A stretch of 64,000 nucleotides of DNA. It comes from Micropruina sp. (GTDB lineage Bacteria > Actinomycetota > Actinomycetes > Propionibacteriales > Propionibacteriaceae). Below the pieces are notes generated by a model. The model made no database searches and was not told where the DNA came from. It was given only the letters and a program-made list of their open reading frames with translations. Positions 18,249 through 28,736 of this stretch are shown here, piece after piece. Location: positions 124,001-188,000 of the forward strand of contig JADJTO010000002.1 in assembly GCA_016711105.1 (NCBI GenBank), in the 5' to 3' direction. A program made the translations under genes and the position numbers. The first letter of the stretch is position 1, and every line of letters begins with the position of its first letter.

Positions 18249-18890
18249 GTGTCAGCAGCGGAGTTCATCTTCATGATCGACCTCGCGGGCACGTTCGCGT
18301 TCGCAGTGAACGGCGCCCTCACCGCGACCCGGGCGGTGCGCCTCGACATCGTGGGGGTGCTGGGCCTCGGCCTGACCACCGCCATCGGCGGCGGGATCAT
18401 GCGTGACGTGCTGATCGGGGCCGTCCCACCCAGCGCGTTCACACAGTGGTACTACCTCGCCGCGGCCGGGAGCGGGGCCACGGTCGCGTTCTTCGTCAGC
18501 CGCCCCTCGCGCCTGGTGACCGTCCCCATGATCGTCCTGGACGCCATCGGGCTCAGCCTCTTCTGTGTCACCGGCGCCCAGAAGGCCATGGACTTCGGGC
18601 TGGACCCGGCCGCCGCGATCATCGTGGGCGCCATCACGGCGGTGGGCGGAGGGACGATTCGGGACGTCCTGATCGGGCAGGTCCCTTCGGTGCTGACCAG
18701 CGGCCTGTACGCGATCCCGGCGTTGATCGGGGCCGCGATCACTGTGCTGGCCGTGGGAGGACCGGTGCTCGGAATTCCGATCGCGGTCGTGGCTGCCGCC
18801 GTGTGTTTCGTGATCCGGATGCTCGGGGTGTGGTTCAAACTCGAAGCCCCGAAGGTTGGGTGGCCGGAGCGAGGCGCCTCTGGTGGGTGA
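18249..18890 (+). CDS. TRIC-type (YadS/UPF0126) membrane protein
   Basis: This 213-residue integral membrane protein has about seven hydrophobic segments and an internal duplication. GGGIMRDVLIGAVP occurs in the first half and GGGTIRDVLIGQVPS in the second, the hallmark of bacterial trimeric intracellular cation (TRIC) channel homologues. Family members form cation (or amino-acid-linked) channels in the cytoplasmic membrane. A GTG at 18249 just after a GGGGAC sequence is preferred as start over the upstream in-frame ATG, since the extra residues look non-coding. It is convergent with the lipoprotein gene, whose stop lies only a few bases away. Confidence 0.85.
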   Translation: MSAAEFIFMIDLAGTFAFAVNGALTATRAVRLDIVGVLGLGLTTAIGGGIMRDVLIGAVPPSAFTQWYYLAAAGSGATVAFFVSRPSRLVTVPMIVLDAIGLSLFCVTGAQKAMDFGLDPAAAIIVGAITAVGGGTIRDVLIGQVPSVLTSGLYAIPALIGAAITVLAVGGPVLGIPIAVVAAAVCFVIRMLGVWFKLEAPKVGWPERGASGG

Positions 18891-18893
18891 GAC

Positions 18894-20183
18894 TCAGCGA
18901 AACTCCCCCACAAACACTCGCGGACGTTGTTCGCCAGGCTCGGCCCAGCCGATGACAGCCGACCCGGGATTGGCGTAGACGACGCCGTGCCCCTCAGAGA
19001 CTGCCAGTCGTATGACATCCCCGTGCGCCACCCGCAGCAGGTACTCGCCATCGTCTCCGATGGCGGAACCACTTCCCCACACCGGGCCAAGGCGCGACAT
19101 TGCGAGCGTGCCGCCCACCCCACCGTCGCTGCTCAAGGCGACGCGGGTGAGCCCACCGGTACGGGTGTTCAAGGAGAACAGGAAGCCGGCCCCGGGCGTC
19201 TCCCCCGAGACGACCCGTCCCACCGTCCAGGCAACAGTTCCATTACCGGCCGTGAGATTCGACAGGTGATAACCATCCACCACGTGGCCCCTGGCGAGCA
19301 GCTCGTCGCCGCCACCGCTCAACAATCGGCGGATTTCGTAGACATCGGGTGTGTCGAGGCGACGCTGGGCGAACACCACGGAGTCGCCCAGCACAGCTGG
19401 CATCACCGCACCTTGAGCCACCGTTTCAACCCCCGAGGCCACCGAAAGTCGCGTTCGCTGGACGGAGATCGACCAATCCGACGGTTGCCCCACACGCGGG
19501 CTAGGGACGGTTGGGACCGCCGTTGCCCAGTACACCCAATCCTCCAGGATCACGGGCTTGGTGCCCCCGAGGCAGTCGGGGAAGCGCTGACCCCCCGGAA
19601 GGGTGAGCGAGCGCGCTAGCTCGCGCACCTGGCCGTCGGGGCCGATGGCACGGATCACCCACTCCTGGAAGTCGAGGTCGGTGCTGGGTGTTTCTACCCA
19701 GACCACCCAACTGCCGTCCGAATCGGACGCGGTGATCTGGTCGAAGTTGCCCGTCACTCCGAAAGGGTCCTTGAGGCTTTCGGCCAGCTTCACGAACTCC
19801 CCGCGCTCCATGACTCCGATGCTCATCGGGGTGAGAAGTGCAACATCCCGGGTGGCTGAGGATCCTATCTCCTGCGTTGACAAGGCCAGCGCGCGCCCCA
19901 GGGGATCAATCGCCGAGGGGAAGAAACCGTCCGGGATCTCCCAGGCGGGCTTCGCCTGAAGCTCGTTGACTGCCTTGGCCTTGGTGATCTTCAGCGTCTT
20001 CACCGGGGCCGTATCGACCAGCTGATCGGGGTGGAACTTGATCGTGGGTGCCGAGGTAGACGTTGCAGCAGTGGGGAGTGTCGGTTCCGGCGGGTCAGAC
20101 GTGGTGCAGCCCGTGAGGAGGAGCAGGCAGGTGACACCGGCAAGGGCGCGCTCGGGTCGACGGAACCTGATCACGGACTTCAT
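18894..20183 (-). CDS. Secreted lipoprotein with a beta-propeller-like body
   Basis: The 429-residue protein starts with a basic stretch (MKSVIRFRRPERA), a hydrophobic core and a lipobox LLTGC, which places it on the outer face of the cytoplasmic membrane after lipidation of the cysteine near residue 26. A serine/threonine/proline-rich spacer follows. The remainder consists of repeated short beta segments with W/G motifs (GSWVVWVE, WVYWATA, GTVAWTVG) at regular intervals, consistent with a beta-propeller. No catalytic motif is visible and the role is unknown. It follows the GntR-family gene in the same direction after 25 bases and may be co-transcribed with it. Confidence 0.8.
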   Translation of the reverse strand: MKSVIRFRRPERALAGVTCLLLLTGCTTSDPPEPTLPTAATSTSAPTIKFHPDQLVDTAPVKTLKITKAKAVNELQAKPAWEIPDGFFPSAIDPLGRALALSTQEIGSSATRDVALLTPMSIGVMERGEFVKLAESLKDPFGVTGNFDQITASDSDGSWVVWVETPSTDLDFQEWVIRAIGPDGQVRELARSLTLPGGQRFPDCLGGTKPVILEDWVYWATAVPTVPSPRVGQPSDWSISVQRTRLSVASGVETVAQGAVMPAVLGDSVVFAQRRLDTPDVYEIRRLLSGGGDELLARGHVVDGYHLSNLTAGNGTVAWTVGRVVSGETPGAGFLFSLNTRTGGLTRVALSSDGGVGGTLAMSRLGPVWGSGSAIGDDGEYLLRVAHGDVIRLAVSEGHGVVYANPGSAVIGWAEPGEQRPRVFVGEFR

Positions 20184-20208
20184 GGCGCGCTCTCGCTGGG
20201 GGACGCCG

Positions 20209-20559
20209 TCAGGTTAGCGCGGCGCGGATCAGGGCCACGGCCTCGTCCGCACTGATTCCCAACTCGCGGATCCGCTTGGCGTAGGCGGCCGTGGCGATGG
20301 CGGCCTCCGTGGCGGATTGTGATCCTTGGACGGAGACGAAGGTGCCGAGCCGACCGCGGGTTTCGATCACACCGGCCTGTTCCAGTTCCCGATAAGCGCG
20401 AGCCACCGTGTTCGTGGCCAAGCCCAGATCGGCGGCCAAGGTGCGGACGGTGGGCAAACGATCCCCAACCGCCAGCCGCTTGCTCTGCACTGCTTGGGCA
20501 AGCTGATCACGCACCTGTTCGAAGACCGGTACCTGGCTGGATGAGTCGATGATCACCAT
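20209..20559 (-). CDS. GntR-family transcriptional regulator (YtrA-like short form)
   Basis: This 116-residue regulator consists almost only of the GntR winged helix-turn-helix. It has VPVFEQVRDQLAQAV near the N-terminus, LPTVRTLAADLGLATNTVARAY as the recognition region (residues ~37-58) and a short C-terminal helix. The compact size without an effector domain fits the YtrA subfamily, which usually controls adjacent membrane or transport genes. The ATG at 20557-20559 is chosen because the residues upstream in the frame read as non-coding. It is flanked by a proline-rich membrane protein upstream and the lipoprotein downstream, which are plausible targets. Confidence 0.85.
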   Translation of the reverse strand: MVIIDSSSQVPVFEQVRDQLAQAVQSKRLAVGDRLPTVRTLAADLGLATNTVARAYRELEQAGVIETRGRLGTFVSVQGSQSATEAAIATAAYAKRIRELGISADEAVALIRAALT

Positions 20560-20593
20560 CTGGAGGTCAGGATTGGCGTAGAGATGGGGGGCG

Positions 20594-20920
20594 TCACGGG
20601 CGGCGATATCGTCCGTAAACCCAGTTGACCAGGACGATCCCGGTCCACACCACGAGCATCCCCGGTAGGCCCGCCTGGTCGGCGCTGATCGCGGTGAGGG
20701 GGACACCCAGCCCCATCGAGGCAATGGCCAAGGTCAAGGGCGTCCGGTCGGGTCGCTGTTGGTGAAATGCCGGCGGGGGCGGAAGCTGCGGTAGGGGGGC
20801 CGGCAGCGGAGCCTGCGGCAGGGGCGCTAGACCCTGGGGCCCCGGGGTCGGTTGGGCACTCGTTGGCGGTTGTGCCCACAACTCTTCATTGGTCGGCTCA
20901 CGTCGCTCAGGGGTGCTCAT
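20594..20920 (-). CDS. Small proline-rich membrane protein
   Basis: This 108-residue protein has a hydrophilic proline/glutamine-rich N-terminal half (residues 1-60, many PLP and PAP pairs) followed by two hydrophobic segments (about 64-80 and 84-100) ending VYGRYRRP. It looks like a two-helix membrane protein with a cytoplasmic disordered tail, a common actinobacterial type with no assigned function. It ends 34 bases before the GntR gene start, so the two may form one unit. Confidence 0.65.
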   Translation of the reverse strand: MSTPERREPTNEELWAQPPTSAQPTPGPQGLAPLPQAPLPAPLPQLPPPPAFHQQRPDRTPLTLAIASMGLGVPLTAISADQAGLPGMLVVWTGIVLVNWVYGRYRRP

Positions 20921-21291
20921 ACCCTCCAGGCTAGTTGTCGGGCTGGGGCGCCGCCAGGCGTGCCGGTCAGCTCGCGGCGCGGGAGCGCCCGGGTTCGGGC
21001 ATGGCCTCGGCACCCGATCGCCATGGCGCTGTGCGCGGGTAAGGTGGCCGCGAGTCGGTGCAGCAGGTCCTCGCCCACTGATCCTCATTGGTCAGCCGAC
21101 GGGCAGCACAGTTGACCCCAGGCTTCGTGGTGCAGTCCCACCGCCTCGCGAGCCTGACATGGGGAACGACCGCGACCGACATCAAGCGAGGCCATTTACC
21201 TGGAGTTTCTGCTCTTGCCGTGTGACCGCGGCATCGTGTCAGGCGTCTCGCTACGCTGGCTGCCGAACCCACCGCCCGACAGGGGTGTCTT
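20921..21291. other. Gene-free stretch
   Basis: Over about 370 bases I find no reading frame with plausible protein character on either strand, no tRNA and no clear repeat or hairpin. It separates a leftward unit from a rightward one and so should contain promoters for both, but none can be pinned down. Confidence 0.4.
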
Positions 21292-21555
21292 ATGGCGATC
21301 ACATCCGTCTTTGTCGATCGGGTTGAGCGATTCTCCCTGGACGTGGACGAGGAATCCGGACGGACGTTCGTCTCCATTCCCGTCCGTAACCAGTACATCG
21401 AGTACTCCGAGTGGTACTCGATCGACCGCGAGACGTTCGAACGGTTCATCGGCAATCCGACCCTCGCCCACGACTTCGTCGAGCAGGCTAGGCGGCGTCA
21501 GCTCGATCACCTCCTGCTATTACAGCCCGGCACTGACCGGGGCGCGGCCGACTGA
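21292..21555 (+). CDS. Conserved small protein of unknown function
   Basis: This 87-residue acidic protein opens MAITSVFVDRVERF and contains the phrase EYSEWYSIDRETFERF near residues 41-56 and a C-terminal ARRRQLDHLLLL. I recall similar short proteins in actinobacteria without a known function. It has no signal peptide or membrane segment. It begins with a clean ATG and stands alone between intergenic stretches. Confidence 0.6.
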   Translation: MAITSVFVDRVERFSLDVDEESGRTFVSIPVRNQYIEYSEWYSIDRETFERFIGNPTLAHDFVEQARRRQLDHLLLLQPGTDRGAAD

Positions 21556-21803
21556 GCGGAGGCCGAAGGCGGCGAAGGTGGCATTCGGCCAGGGATGCAC
21601 CTTCGGGCCTGCGCCCCGCATGGCCGGGGATGATGGGCCTTGCGTCGCGGGGATCGCCCGGAAGCTCGGGTGCCCCAGGGCAGCCAGGAGCAGTCGCCCA
21701 GGAAGCCCCGAGAGAGCTGTGCGCCGAGGGCCTGGCGAAGCCCACTCGCCGACTCATACGTTTGTTCGAAAAACTGTCGGTGGCGGCTTGTAGCGTTGTT
21801 GGT

Positions 21804-23193
21804 ATGGAGGAGCTGCAGAACCAGGACGCGTCCACGGCGCGGGTGATGCTGCTCGGGCTGGTGGATGCGGTGTTCGATGAGCACGCCGCCCAGGTTCGGC
21901 AGGTGGAGTTCATCCGCGATCTGTGTGTCGTGTTCTCGGCGCTGGATCGGACTCCTCCGGTGTTGCCCGGGCAGGAACGGCTGATCCCGTGCGGGGCGGA
22001 CGGCACCCCGCTGGTGGCGGAGCATTTGGCGACCGAGATCGGGCCGTTGCTGCGGATGTCGATCGAACGAGCGGGCATGCTGATCGCCGATTCGATGAAC
22101 CTGATCGTGCGGCATCCGCTGCTGTGGGCGGCCACCCGAGCGAACCGGGTGACCGTGTGGCAAGCCACACAGATCGCCCGCAACACCGCCGAAAGCCGGG
22201 CTCAGCCAGCAAGCCGCCGCCTGGGTTGATGAACAGCTCGAACCCTCCCTCGGGCACCTCGCCGGGGGACGGCTCCGACGCCGCCTCGCCGGGCTGATCA
22301 CCCGCGCCGACGTCGAACTCGCCACCAAGAAAGCAGCCCAAGCGCGGGCGGCACGGTTCGTCCGGATCACCCACAACGGCGACGGCACCGCCTTCATCGT
22401 CGCCCGCACCGACGCCGTCGACGCCCTACGCCTCAACACCATGCTCACCCAGATCGCGGGGCAACTCCGCCTCTCCGGCGACACCGACAACCACGACGTG
22501 CTCCGCGCGAAAGGGCTCGGGGTACTCGCCGACCCCGGCCAGGCGATTGCGCTCCTGGCCGGACCCGACGACACCAACACCGGCGAGGGACAGCCCCACA
22601 AGAGCCGGAAGAAGAAGGGCCGACCGAAAGCGGAGCTGGTCGTGCACTTCACGCCCGGTGAACACGTCGGACGCTGCGACCAACTCGGACCAGTCCTCGC
22701 CGAACAAATCCGGGACTGGCTCGGCCACCACCACGTCACCGTCCGACCAGTCATCGACCTGAGTGACAACCCGGCCGTCGACGCCTACGAAATCCCCACC
22801 CCGATCGCCCGGATCACCCGCTGGCGCCACCCGTTCGACATCTTCCCCTACTCGGCACGCCACTCCGCCGGCCTCGATTTGGACCACACCAGCCCCTACG
22901 ACCACAGCGAAGACCGTCCCGCCGGGCAAACCAACCCGAACAACCTGGGACCGACCAGCCGACGACCGCATCGAGCCAAGACGCATTCCGGCTGGGAAGT
23001 CTCCCAACCCTTCCCCGGCATCTTCTACTGGACCTCACGCCTCGGCTTCCGCTACCAAGTCGATGCGACCGGCAGCCAACGACTCCCCGACGACCAGAAA
23101 CCCGGCCAGCCCGTCCCCACCACCGAGGACGGGCGAGGCCCCAGGCCAGCATTCAGGATCACCGTCGACCTCAATTGGCCGAGAGCCGCCTAG
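21804..23193 (+). CDS. DUF222/HNH endonuclease-domain protein, frameshifted
   Basis: The gene is one of the actinobacterial '13E12-like' proteins: an N-terminal DUF222 helical domain and a C-terminal HNH nuclease motif (LDLDHTSPYD ... NPNNLGPTSRRPHRAKTHSGW). The frame breaks near the AAA at 22192-22194. Removing one A, or adding two, joins NTAE to AGLSQQAAAWVD and restores a single protein of about 460 residues. Such genes occur in many diverged copies per genome and are often linked to mobile DNA, and their biological role is not settled. The break may be an assembly error or real decay of one copy. Confidence 0.75.
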
Positions 23194-23246
23194 TCGATAG
23201 CCCCCAACGGGTCATCTGCCGATGATGGCTGCGCTCACGCGACAGC

Positions 23247-26200
23247 TCAGCCGACGCCCTCCACGGCAGCCTCGCTGAACTGCAACACCCCGTGGATCAC
23301 CTGAGTGACGCCCATGGCCGTGGCCATTCCGGCCTTCACTTCCTCATCGCCGTCGAACACGCCGGTGACCACCAGGGTGTAGATGACCCGGGCGACATAC
23401 GTCGCCACGAAGCTGGTCTCGTCCAGAATCGCGATGGAGCGGTCATTGCCCGCATCCTTCTCCCCCAGCTGATGGAAATGCACGCAGGTGATGATGAACG
23501 CGGGGATGACCAGTACCGCGTCGAGGCCGGCGGCAGCGGCGCGATAGTCGGAGTCGTCATCCTCGCCCTGCCTGAGACCGGCCGCCCCGAAGACGACCTT
23601 GTTGAACAAGAAGCAGAAGGTGAAGAACTTGCTCCAGATGTTGATCATGTCGCCCTCGAGCGGGTACTTCGGCACCAGGAAGTTCGCGATTGCCCGCGAC
23701 AATCCGCCGACAATGGCCGAGGCGACACAGCATCCCGTCAGGGCCATCGGGACCTCAGGGTTCGGGATCAAAGACTCGAAGGCGTCAAGGAACGCTGACA
23801 CCCAGGCGCACACCCCCGCCGCAACGTGCAATGAGATGAAGACCGCTTCAGCGGCTAGCGGTGACATGACGATCGGGCCAGCGCCGACCGCTGCCGGCGC
23901 TGCGCGCCGCAACTGCGTCGGCGCGGTGAACGCGGCCACCAGCGTCGCGTAGTCCTTGGTCTCGATCAGGAACGTCGTCTCGGGGTTGTCCGGGAACGGC
24001 GGCGCGTGATCCTTTCCGGCAATGGCCCGACCCAACTTGTAACCGATGGTCACCGGCACCGCCGCGACCCAGCACATGACGTCCAACATCGAGAAGTCCG
24101 GGATGCCGATGGCATTGAGGATGTCGGAGATAACCGGGATGTGCATGGGCCCGGTGAAGGCGCTGAGCGCCGCCTTCATGGCTGCGGCCAGCAGGTCCAG
24201 GAGGGCGTCGATCACCGCCTGGGCGCTCCGCACAATCGCGTCGCCAAGAATCCCGACGATCCCCTTGAGAATGGCCCCAACCGACATCGAGGGAGCCGCC
24301 TTGATCAGATCCTGGAGCTCTTTGAACGCGTCCCCCAGGGTCTTTCCTCGTCCTTGAGCGCCTGCTCGACCACGCTGATCAGGCTCGCCGACGGAGGCGG
24401 TCCGGAGGGGTCCGAATTCGGCGAAGCGCCGTGGATGTTGCCCTGGAGATGGTGACTCAGCAAGCCACCCGGCGCATCCGGCCCGGACGCCGAACCCTGA
24501 CTACTCATCTGACCCTCGGCGGCAGGCCCCACCTTGGAGAAGTCCTTGACCCCCGACCAGGCGTCTATGGCGGCGACGATCGAGTCAATCGCCTGGTCGA
24601 ACTCCTTCCGCATGACCGTGATCTGGTCAACCTCATGATTGAGGAACACCTCAGTCAGGTTCTGCAGCACGTCCTTGGTGCGCTTGAAGTCGTCCCACTC
24701 GAACAGGTATTGCAAGAACTCGATCAGGTCCTCGATGGCGGCCACGATCTTGTCGAAAACCCACCGGACCGCCGAGACCACGTCTTCGATCACACTCAGG
24801 ACGCACCGATAAATCGCCTCGCCGATCTTGACCACGAATTCCCAGGCGTCCTCAAACCATCTGACCAGCATCTCCCAGAACGTTTCCTGGGCACCCAACT
24901 GCTCTTCCGCCAGCGATTCAGCGGCCGCGTGCGCGCGCGCCCTGAGTTGCGTTGGGCGGGTCTCCAAGTACTGGAACAGGTCCCCCGAGTCGACCTTGGG
25001 AGCATCCGCCGGCACCACGAAGCTCGCCCCCACTGCAGCCATGGCCTTGAGGTGTGCTGGGCTCGGCGGCTTCTTCGGATCGGCATAGACCGCGGCGCAT
25101 TGCATGTTCAGGTGCGCCACTTGGCCCAGCGTCCCGTCATCAACCCCGTCACGGACGAGCTTGCGCGGGGTCACCAACTGACCGTTGACATAGGTGGGAA
25201 TCGAAGCGTCCCGCAAAGCCTTGGTCGACTGGAGGTCGGTCGCTTTCTTGAACGCCTTGTGCATCGGATTGACCGCAGTGGCGCTGGAGGGGTCGTCCAC
25301 CACAGCCATCTGCCACTGGGCTCCGGTCAGCCGCGGCACTGCCTCCACGATGGTGAGGGTGCCTACTGCGTCGGTGGCGACATGGATCGGGGTCGGGCCG
25401 ACGAGGTAGTACAGATGATTGATGTATACGCTGGTCACGGTCGGCGACGACAAAGCGATCTTCGCCCCTGCTGCGGGCTTGTTGTTCGCATCCTTGACGT
25501 GGGCGGTGGTGGTGTAGGAGTTGAACGATCGCGCCGGAACCTTGGTGTCCGCCGGCGGCAGGGTCACGTCCCGCCACGTCCAACTGCCGGTGCCCGGTGA
25601 CTTCACCCCCATCTTCAGCGAACCCTCACCGGTGTGCGCCAAGAGGGTGTTGGCGCTGTTGGCCCGGTTGATGAAGGGCGAGACCTGCTCCACCCCGGCC
25701 AGGATCGGTAGCGCCAGCGACCAAGCGGCCGGGTCGTCCACCTTGGCTCGCGGGCAGGACGTGTAGAACGTCTCGTTCTCGGCGTTGCGGCCCCACACCG
25801 TCACGACGTCATCAAGGGCAAACGCGAAGAGGTCTCTGACCCCGGTGAACAACGAGTTGGAGGTGGCAACTGTCGCGACCGAGCCGTTGCCCTGATTCGA
25901 GCTGGCGAAACGATAAAGAACCCCCGCCGCCGCGGCGTAGAGATCGGAGCTGGCGTCGGGGTTGCGGCACGCCGCGATCGCGTCGGCCCGCTGATCCCCC
26001 GCCTTGGTCAGGGCAAGATAATCGGTCAGCGGATTTCGATCCGGTCGCAGATCGTTGAACAGCGGGGTGTAGATGATTTGCGGCTTACCGTCGATTTCCC
26101 CGCTGACATAGACGCCATCGATGGTGGCATCGGACTTTCTGCCCAGCACACTGGCGTAGCTGCCGGCTTCGATATCGACCGGAACGTCGTGCTGATGCCA

Positions 26201-26754
26201 CGCCTTGCCGCCGGCCTTGGCACTGTCGATGTAGTAGCGCGTGATCTCGTGGGTGTTGCTGCCCGGGTCGCGCACCACGTCAGCAATGAGGTATTCCCCG
26301 TCGGTGGCTTCACTGAGGAAAACCCCGCGACCTCCAGTTGTGGTCGCGGCGTGGTGGGATCGTCATAGGGCACGGCATTCCAGGTGGGCGCCTTGACAAT
26401 CCCCAGTGAGGCCGGGCTGAGCGAACAGCGATAGAGCTGATCGCTCGCGTGCCCGGCATTGGTCGAGCGCAGCACCATGGCCAACTGCAAAGAGAGATCG
26501 TCCCGCTGGGCAACGGCGAAGTGCGCACAGGTTTGCCCCGGGTAATCGTGGCTCAGGTTGATCGTGTTCCAGCCCTGGCGGACGCCCGGCGTCTCAGCGG
26601 TGACGTTGAAGGCCCCGTATTCGCCGATCGAGAACAGGAGCGCACCCCCATCAGCGTTCTGAACCGCCACGAACTGCTGGTCGGGGGCCATGATGGTGGC
26701 CTGCAGGTAGTTCTGCATCAGTTCGGTGGACGACTCAATGGTGTAGGTACTCAT
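23247..26754 (-). CDS. Uncharacterised large protein (~1170 residues) with membrane-active C-terminus, two frame breaks
   Basis: Three consecutive minus-strand frames read as one protein if one base is restored at the T-run 26319-26322 and one at the A-run 24343-24345. The N-terminal ~500 residues are beta-rich with short repeats (IGEYGAFNV, DGVYVSGEIDG), suggestive of a propeller or lectin-like fold. The middle has an amphipathic helical bundle (FEDAWEFVVKIGEAIYR, FLQYLFEWDDFKRTKDVL). The C-terminus has several hydrophobic segments (GAILKGIVGILGDAI, YKLGRAIAG, a long VYTLVVTGVF). I recall similar helical phrases in uncharacterised fungal and bacterial proteins, but no function. It follows another mystery gene after 21 bases. 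Confidence 0.65.
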
Positions 26755-26775
26755 GTTCTTACGTCTCCTTTGGAT

Positions 26776-28473
26776 TCAGCTGGGGTCGGCGTAGGTGACG
26801 TGGGCGATCAGATCCTGGTGATCTGAGAATCGGACGTCCTTGAACAGGAATCCCTTCCCACCGGGGAAGATCACGTTGTCGATCAGCGACAGGGGCACGT
26901 CCACCATGGCGGCCTGCAGGCTACCCTTCGCCGCGGCTTGTGCCCGCTCGAAACGATCCTTGAGGTCAGGCACCAGGGACTCGTGACTGATGGACGCCGA
27001 GTTGTCTGTCTGGGTCGAACTGCGCTGGGCGACCAGAGCGCCACTGTGATCAACGGCCAGCGTGAAGGTGTCTGTGATGGTCAAGTCGACCAGATTCCAC
27101 TCCCGGCGAAAGAAGGTCACCATCACCAACTTGCAATAGACGACCGCGTGCTGAGTCACGGTCAGGACGTTGCCCGAACAGCTCACGCTCAGATCGAACG
27201 ACGTCCTGCCAAGGTTCCAACTCGTCCCACTCAAGTAGTCGTATTCCTGATGAGCGCCGAACTGCCAATGCAGCAACAACTCCCCCGTTGGGGGCGCGGT
27301 AAGAGTCTCGACATCGATCGCCAAACCTGGGGGTGTCTTACCGGGGGGCCACGTGTGATTGCGCGGAACTATTCCGAAGAGGGCACCGTAGGTGACCAAT
27401 CCCACCTCCACATAGATCGGGTCAGGCAGCCATTTGTTCGAATCGACATAGGAACCAAGGTGCGATTGCAAGGAGTTCACGAAGAGGTGTCTATTCATGG
27501 CGCAAACGCCGTCGAAGGAGTTTGCTTCGGCCGCATCGACCCACTCCCAGGAAAACGGCTTCGACACCGGCAACGCATGGCCGGCCGTGGCGCACAAGTA
27601 GTTCAACGTGGCCAGCTTCGGGTCCGCCGCATTGTGGTTGATGCTGAACTCGGTCTGCAGGCTGGACAAGGGATCCCCGCTGGCGGGGGTGACCGCCACC
27701 ACGGCCGCACCGGCCCCGGCCATCTCGGCGAAGTACTTGATGCTGAAGTCCTCGTACAACAGCTCCAGCAGCTTGGGATTCTTGACCCCCGAGATCTGGG
27801 GCCGGTCCGAGCAGGCCGCGTTCGCGAAGTCGAACAGGAGCTGACGGATGGTGAAGTCATTGGGGGCACCGGTGAGCTTGGCTTGGGTCGGGACGGGCAG
27901 GTTCCCGAAGGCCGCGGACGCGATGAAGGCCGCATTGTCGGCGACGGGCTTGTCCACCAGCTTCACGACATAGGTGAAGACCCACGGGGCTCCCTCGGGG
28001 CCCTTGGGCTGGGCGTACGACCCCAAGACAGCCGCCCGGCCGGGGGCCTTCTTCACCTCGACCAGCAGGAAGTTCTTGCACAGCAGGCGGTATTGGACTG
28101 GATCGGCAGCCGTGGGTCCCAGGGTGACCACGTCCGGGAGGCTGGGCACCGCGAACCCGTCCGGAAGACCCATCGCGGCATGGAAGCCGAACATGAACCC
28201 GGCGTTGTAGAGGTTCTCCACCAGGGTTTGAAACCCGGGGCTGCCTGGGTCGGGCAAGTTGAACGGATCCGCTCCCTTGGCGTTCGCGATGAGGGTTTGG
28301 TAATCAATCTGCGTCGGATTTGAATCGTCATCGTAGACGTAGCAGATATTGACCATCGGCTGCTTCGAGTGCAGAAACGCCAGCGCGGTGGCGTTGATAC
28401 TGTCCTGCGTCACCGCCACGACGTAGTCGTAACCATAATCGGGGGAGGATAGAAAAGACTGCGAAGCGCCCAT
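26776..28473 (-). CDS. Uncharacterised 565-residue protein, possibly TULIP/P47-like
   Basis: The start is taken at the ATG at 28471-28473, because the 20 residues upstream in the frame look non-coding. The N-terminus has YGYDYVVAVTQDSINATALAF, and the C-terminus a beta-rich domain ending PGGKGFLFKDVRFSDHQDL. These phrases remind me of the TULIP-type P47/OrfX lipid-binding proteins and of uncharacterised fungal homologues, but this is a weak, unverified resemblance. There is no signal peptide or membrane helix. It is the first gene of a two-gene unit with the large protein downstream, and divergent from the serine hydrolase gene across 263 bases. Confidence 0.6.
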   Translation of the reverse strand: MGASQSFLSSPDYGYDYVVAVTQDSINATALAFLHSKQPMVNICYVYDDDSNPTQIDYQTLIANAKGADPFNLPDPGSPGFQTLVENLYNAGFMFGFHAAMGLPDGFAVPSLPDVVTLGPTAADPVQYRLLCKNFLLVEVKKAPGRAAVLGSYAQPKGPEGAPWVFTYVVKLVDKPVADNAAFIASAAFGNLPVPTQAKLTGAPNDFTIRQLLFDFANAACSDRPQISGVKNPKLLELLYEDFSIKYFAEMAGAGAAVVAVTPASGDPLSSLQTEFSINHNAADPKLATLNYLCATAGHALPVSKPFSWEWVDAAEANSFDGVCAMNRHLFVNSLQSHLGSYVDSNKWLPDPIYVEVGLVTYGALFGIVPRNHTWPPGKTPPGLAIDVETLTAPPTGELLLHWQFGAHQEYDYLSGTSWNLGRTSFDLSVSCSGNVLTVTQHAVVYCKLVMVTFFRREWNLVDLTITDTFTLAVDHSGALVAQRSSTQTDNSASISHESLVPDLKDRFERAQAAAKGSLQAAMVDVPLSLIDNVIFPGGKGFLFKDVRFSDHQDLIAHVTYADPS

Positions 28474-28736
28474 AGCGTTTGTCCTTCGTCTGCGGGGTTG
28501 ATGGGGTGGCCGAAGTCGGCATTTGCGTGACAATTAGTAGAGTCGTCGGTGACCCGAGGAGGCACTCCACAGCATGTTGGACTCAGCGAACCCCGTCAAG
28601 GGTGCCTTCATCACGATGGGAACGCCCTTAGGTAAGCCCTCTCGTTTTGAGGCATTCAGAATATGAGCGCTAAGCAATTCTGCTCACAAGTGGGCGCCTC
28701 CTCCTGATTCTCGTTACATTTCGTCGGGCCTCACGC
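28474..28736. promoter_or_regulatory. Divergent, relatively AT-rich intergenic region
   Basis: These 263 bases lie between two outward-facing genes. The stretch 28600-28720 is clearly more AT-rich than its surroundings (for example AGAATATGAGC and ATTCTCGTTACATTTCG), as expected for promoters in a high-GC genome. I cannot assign particular -10/-35 boxes or an operator. Confidence 0.4.
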
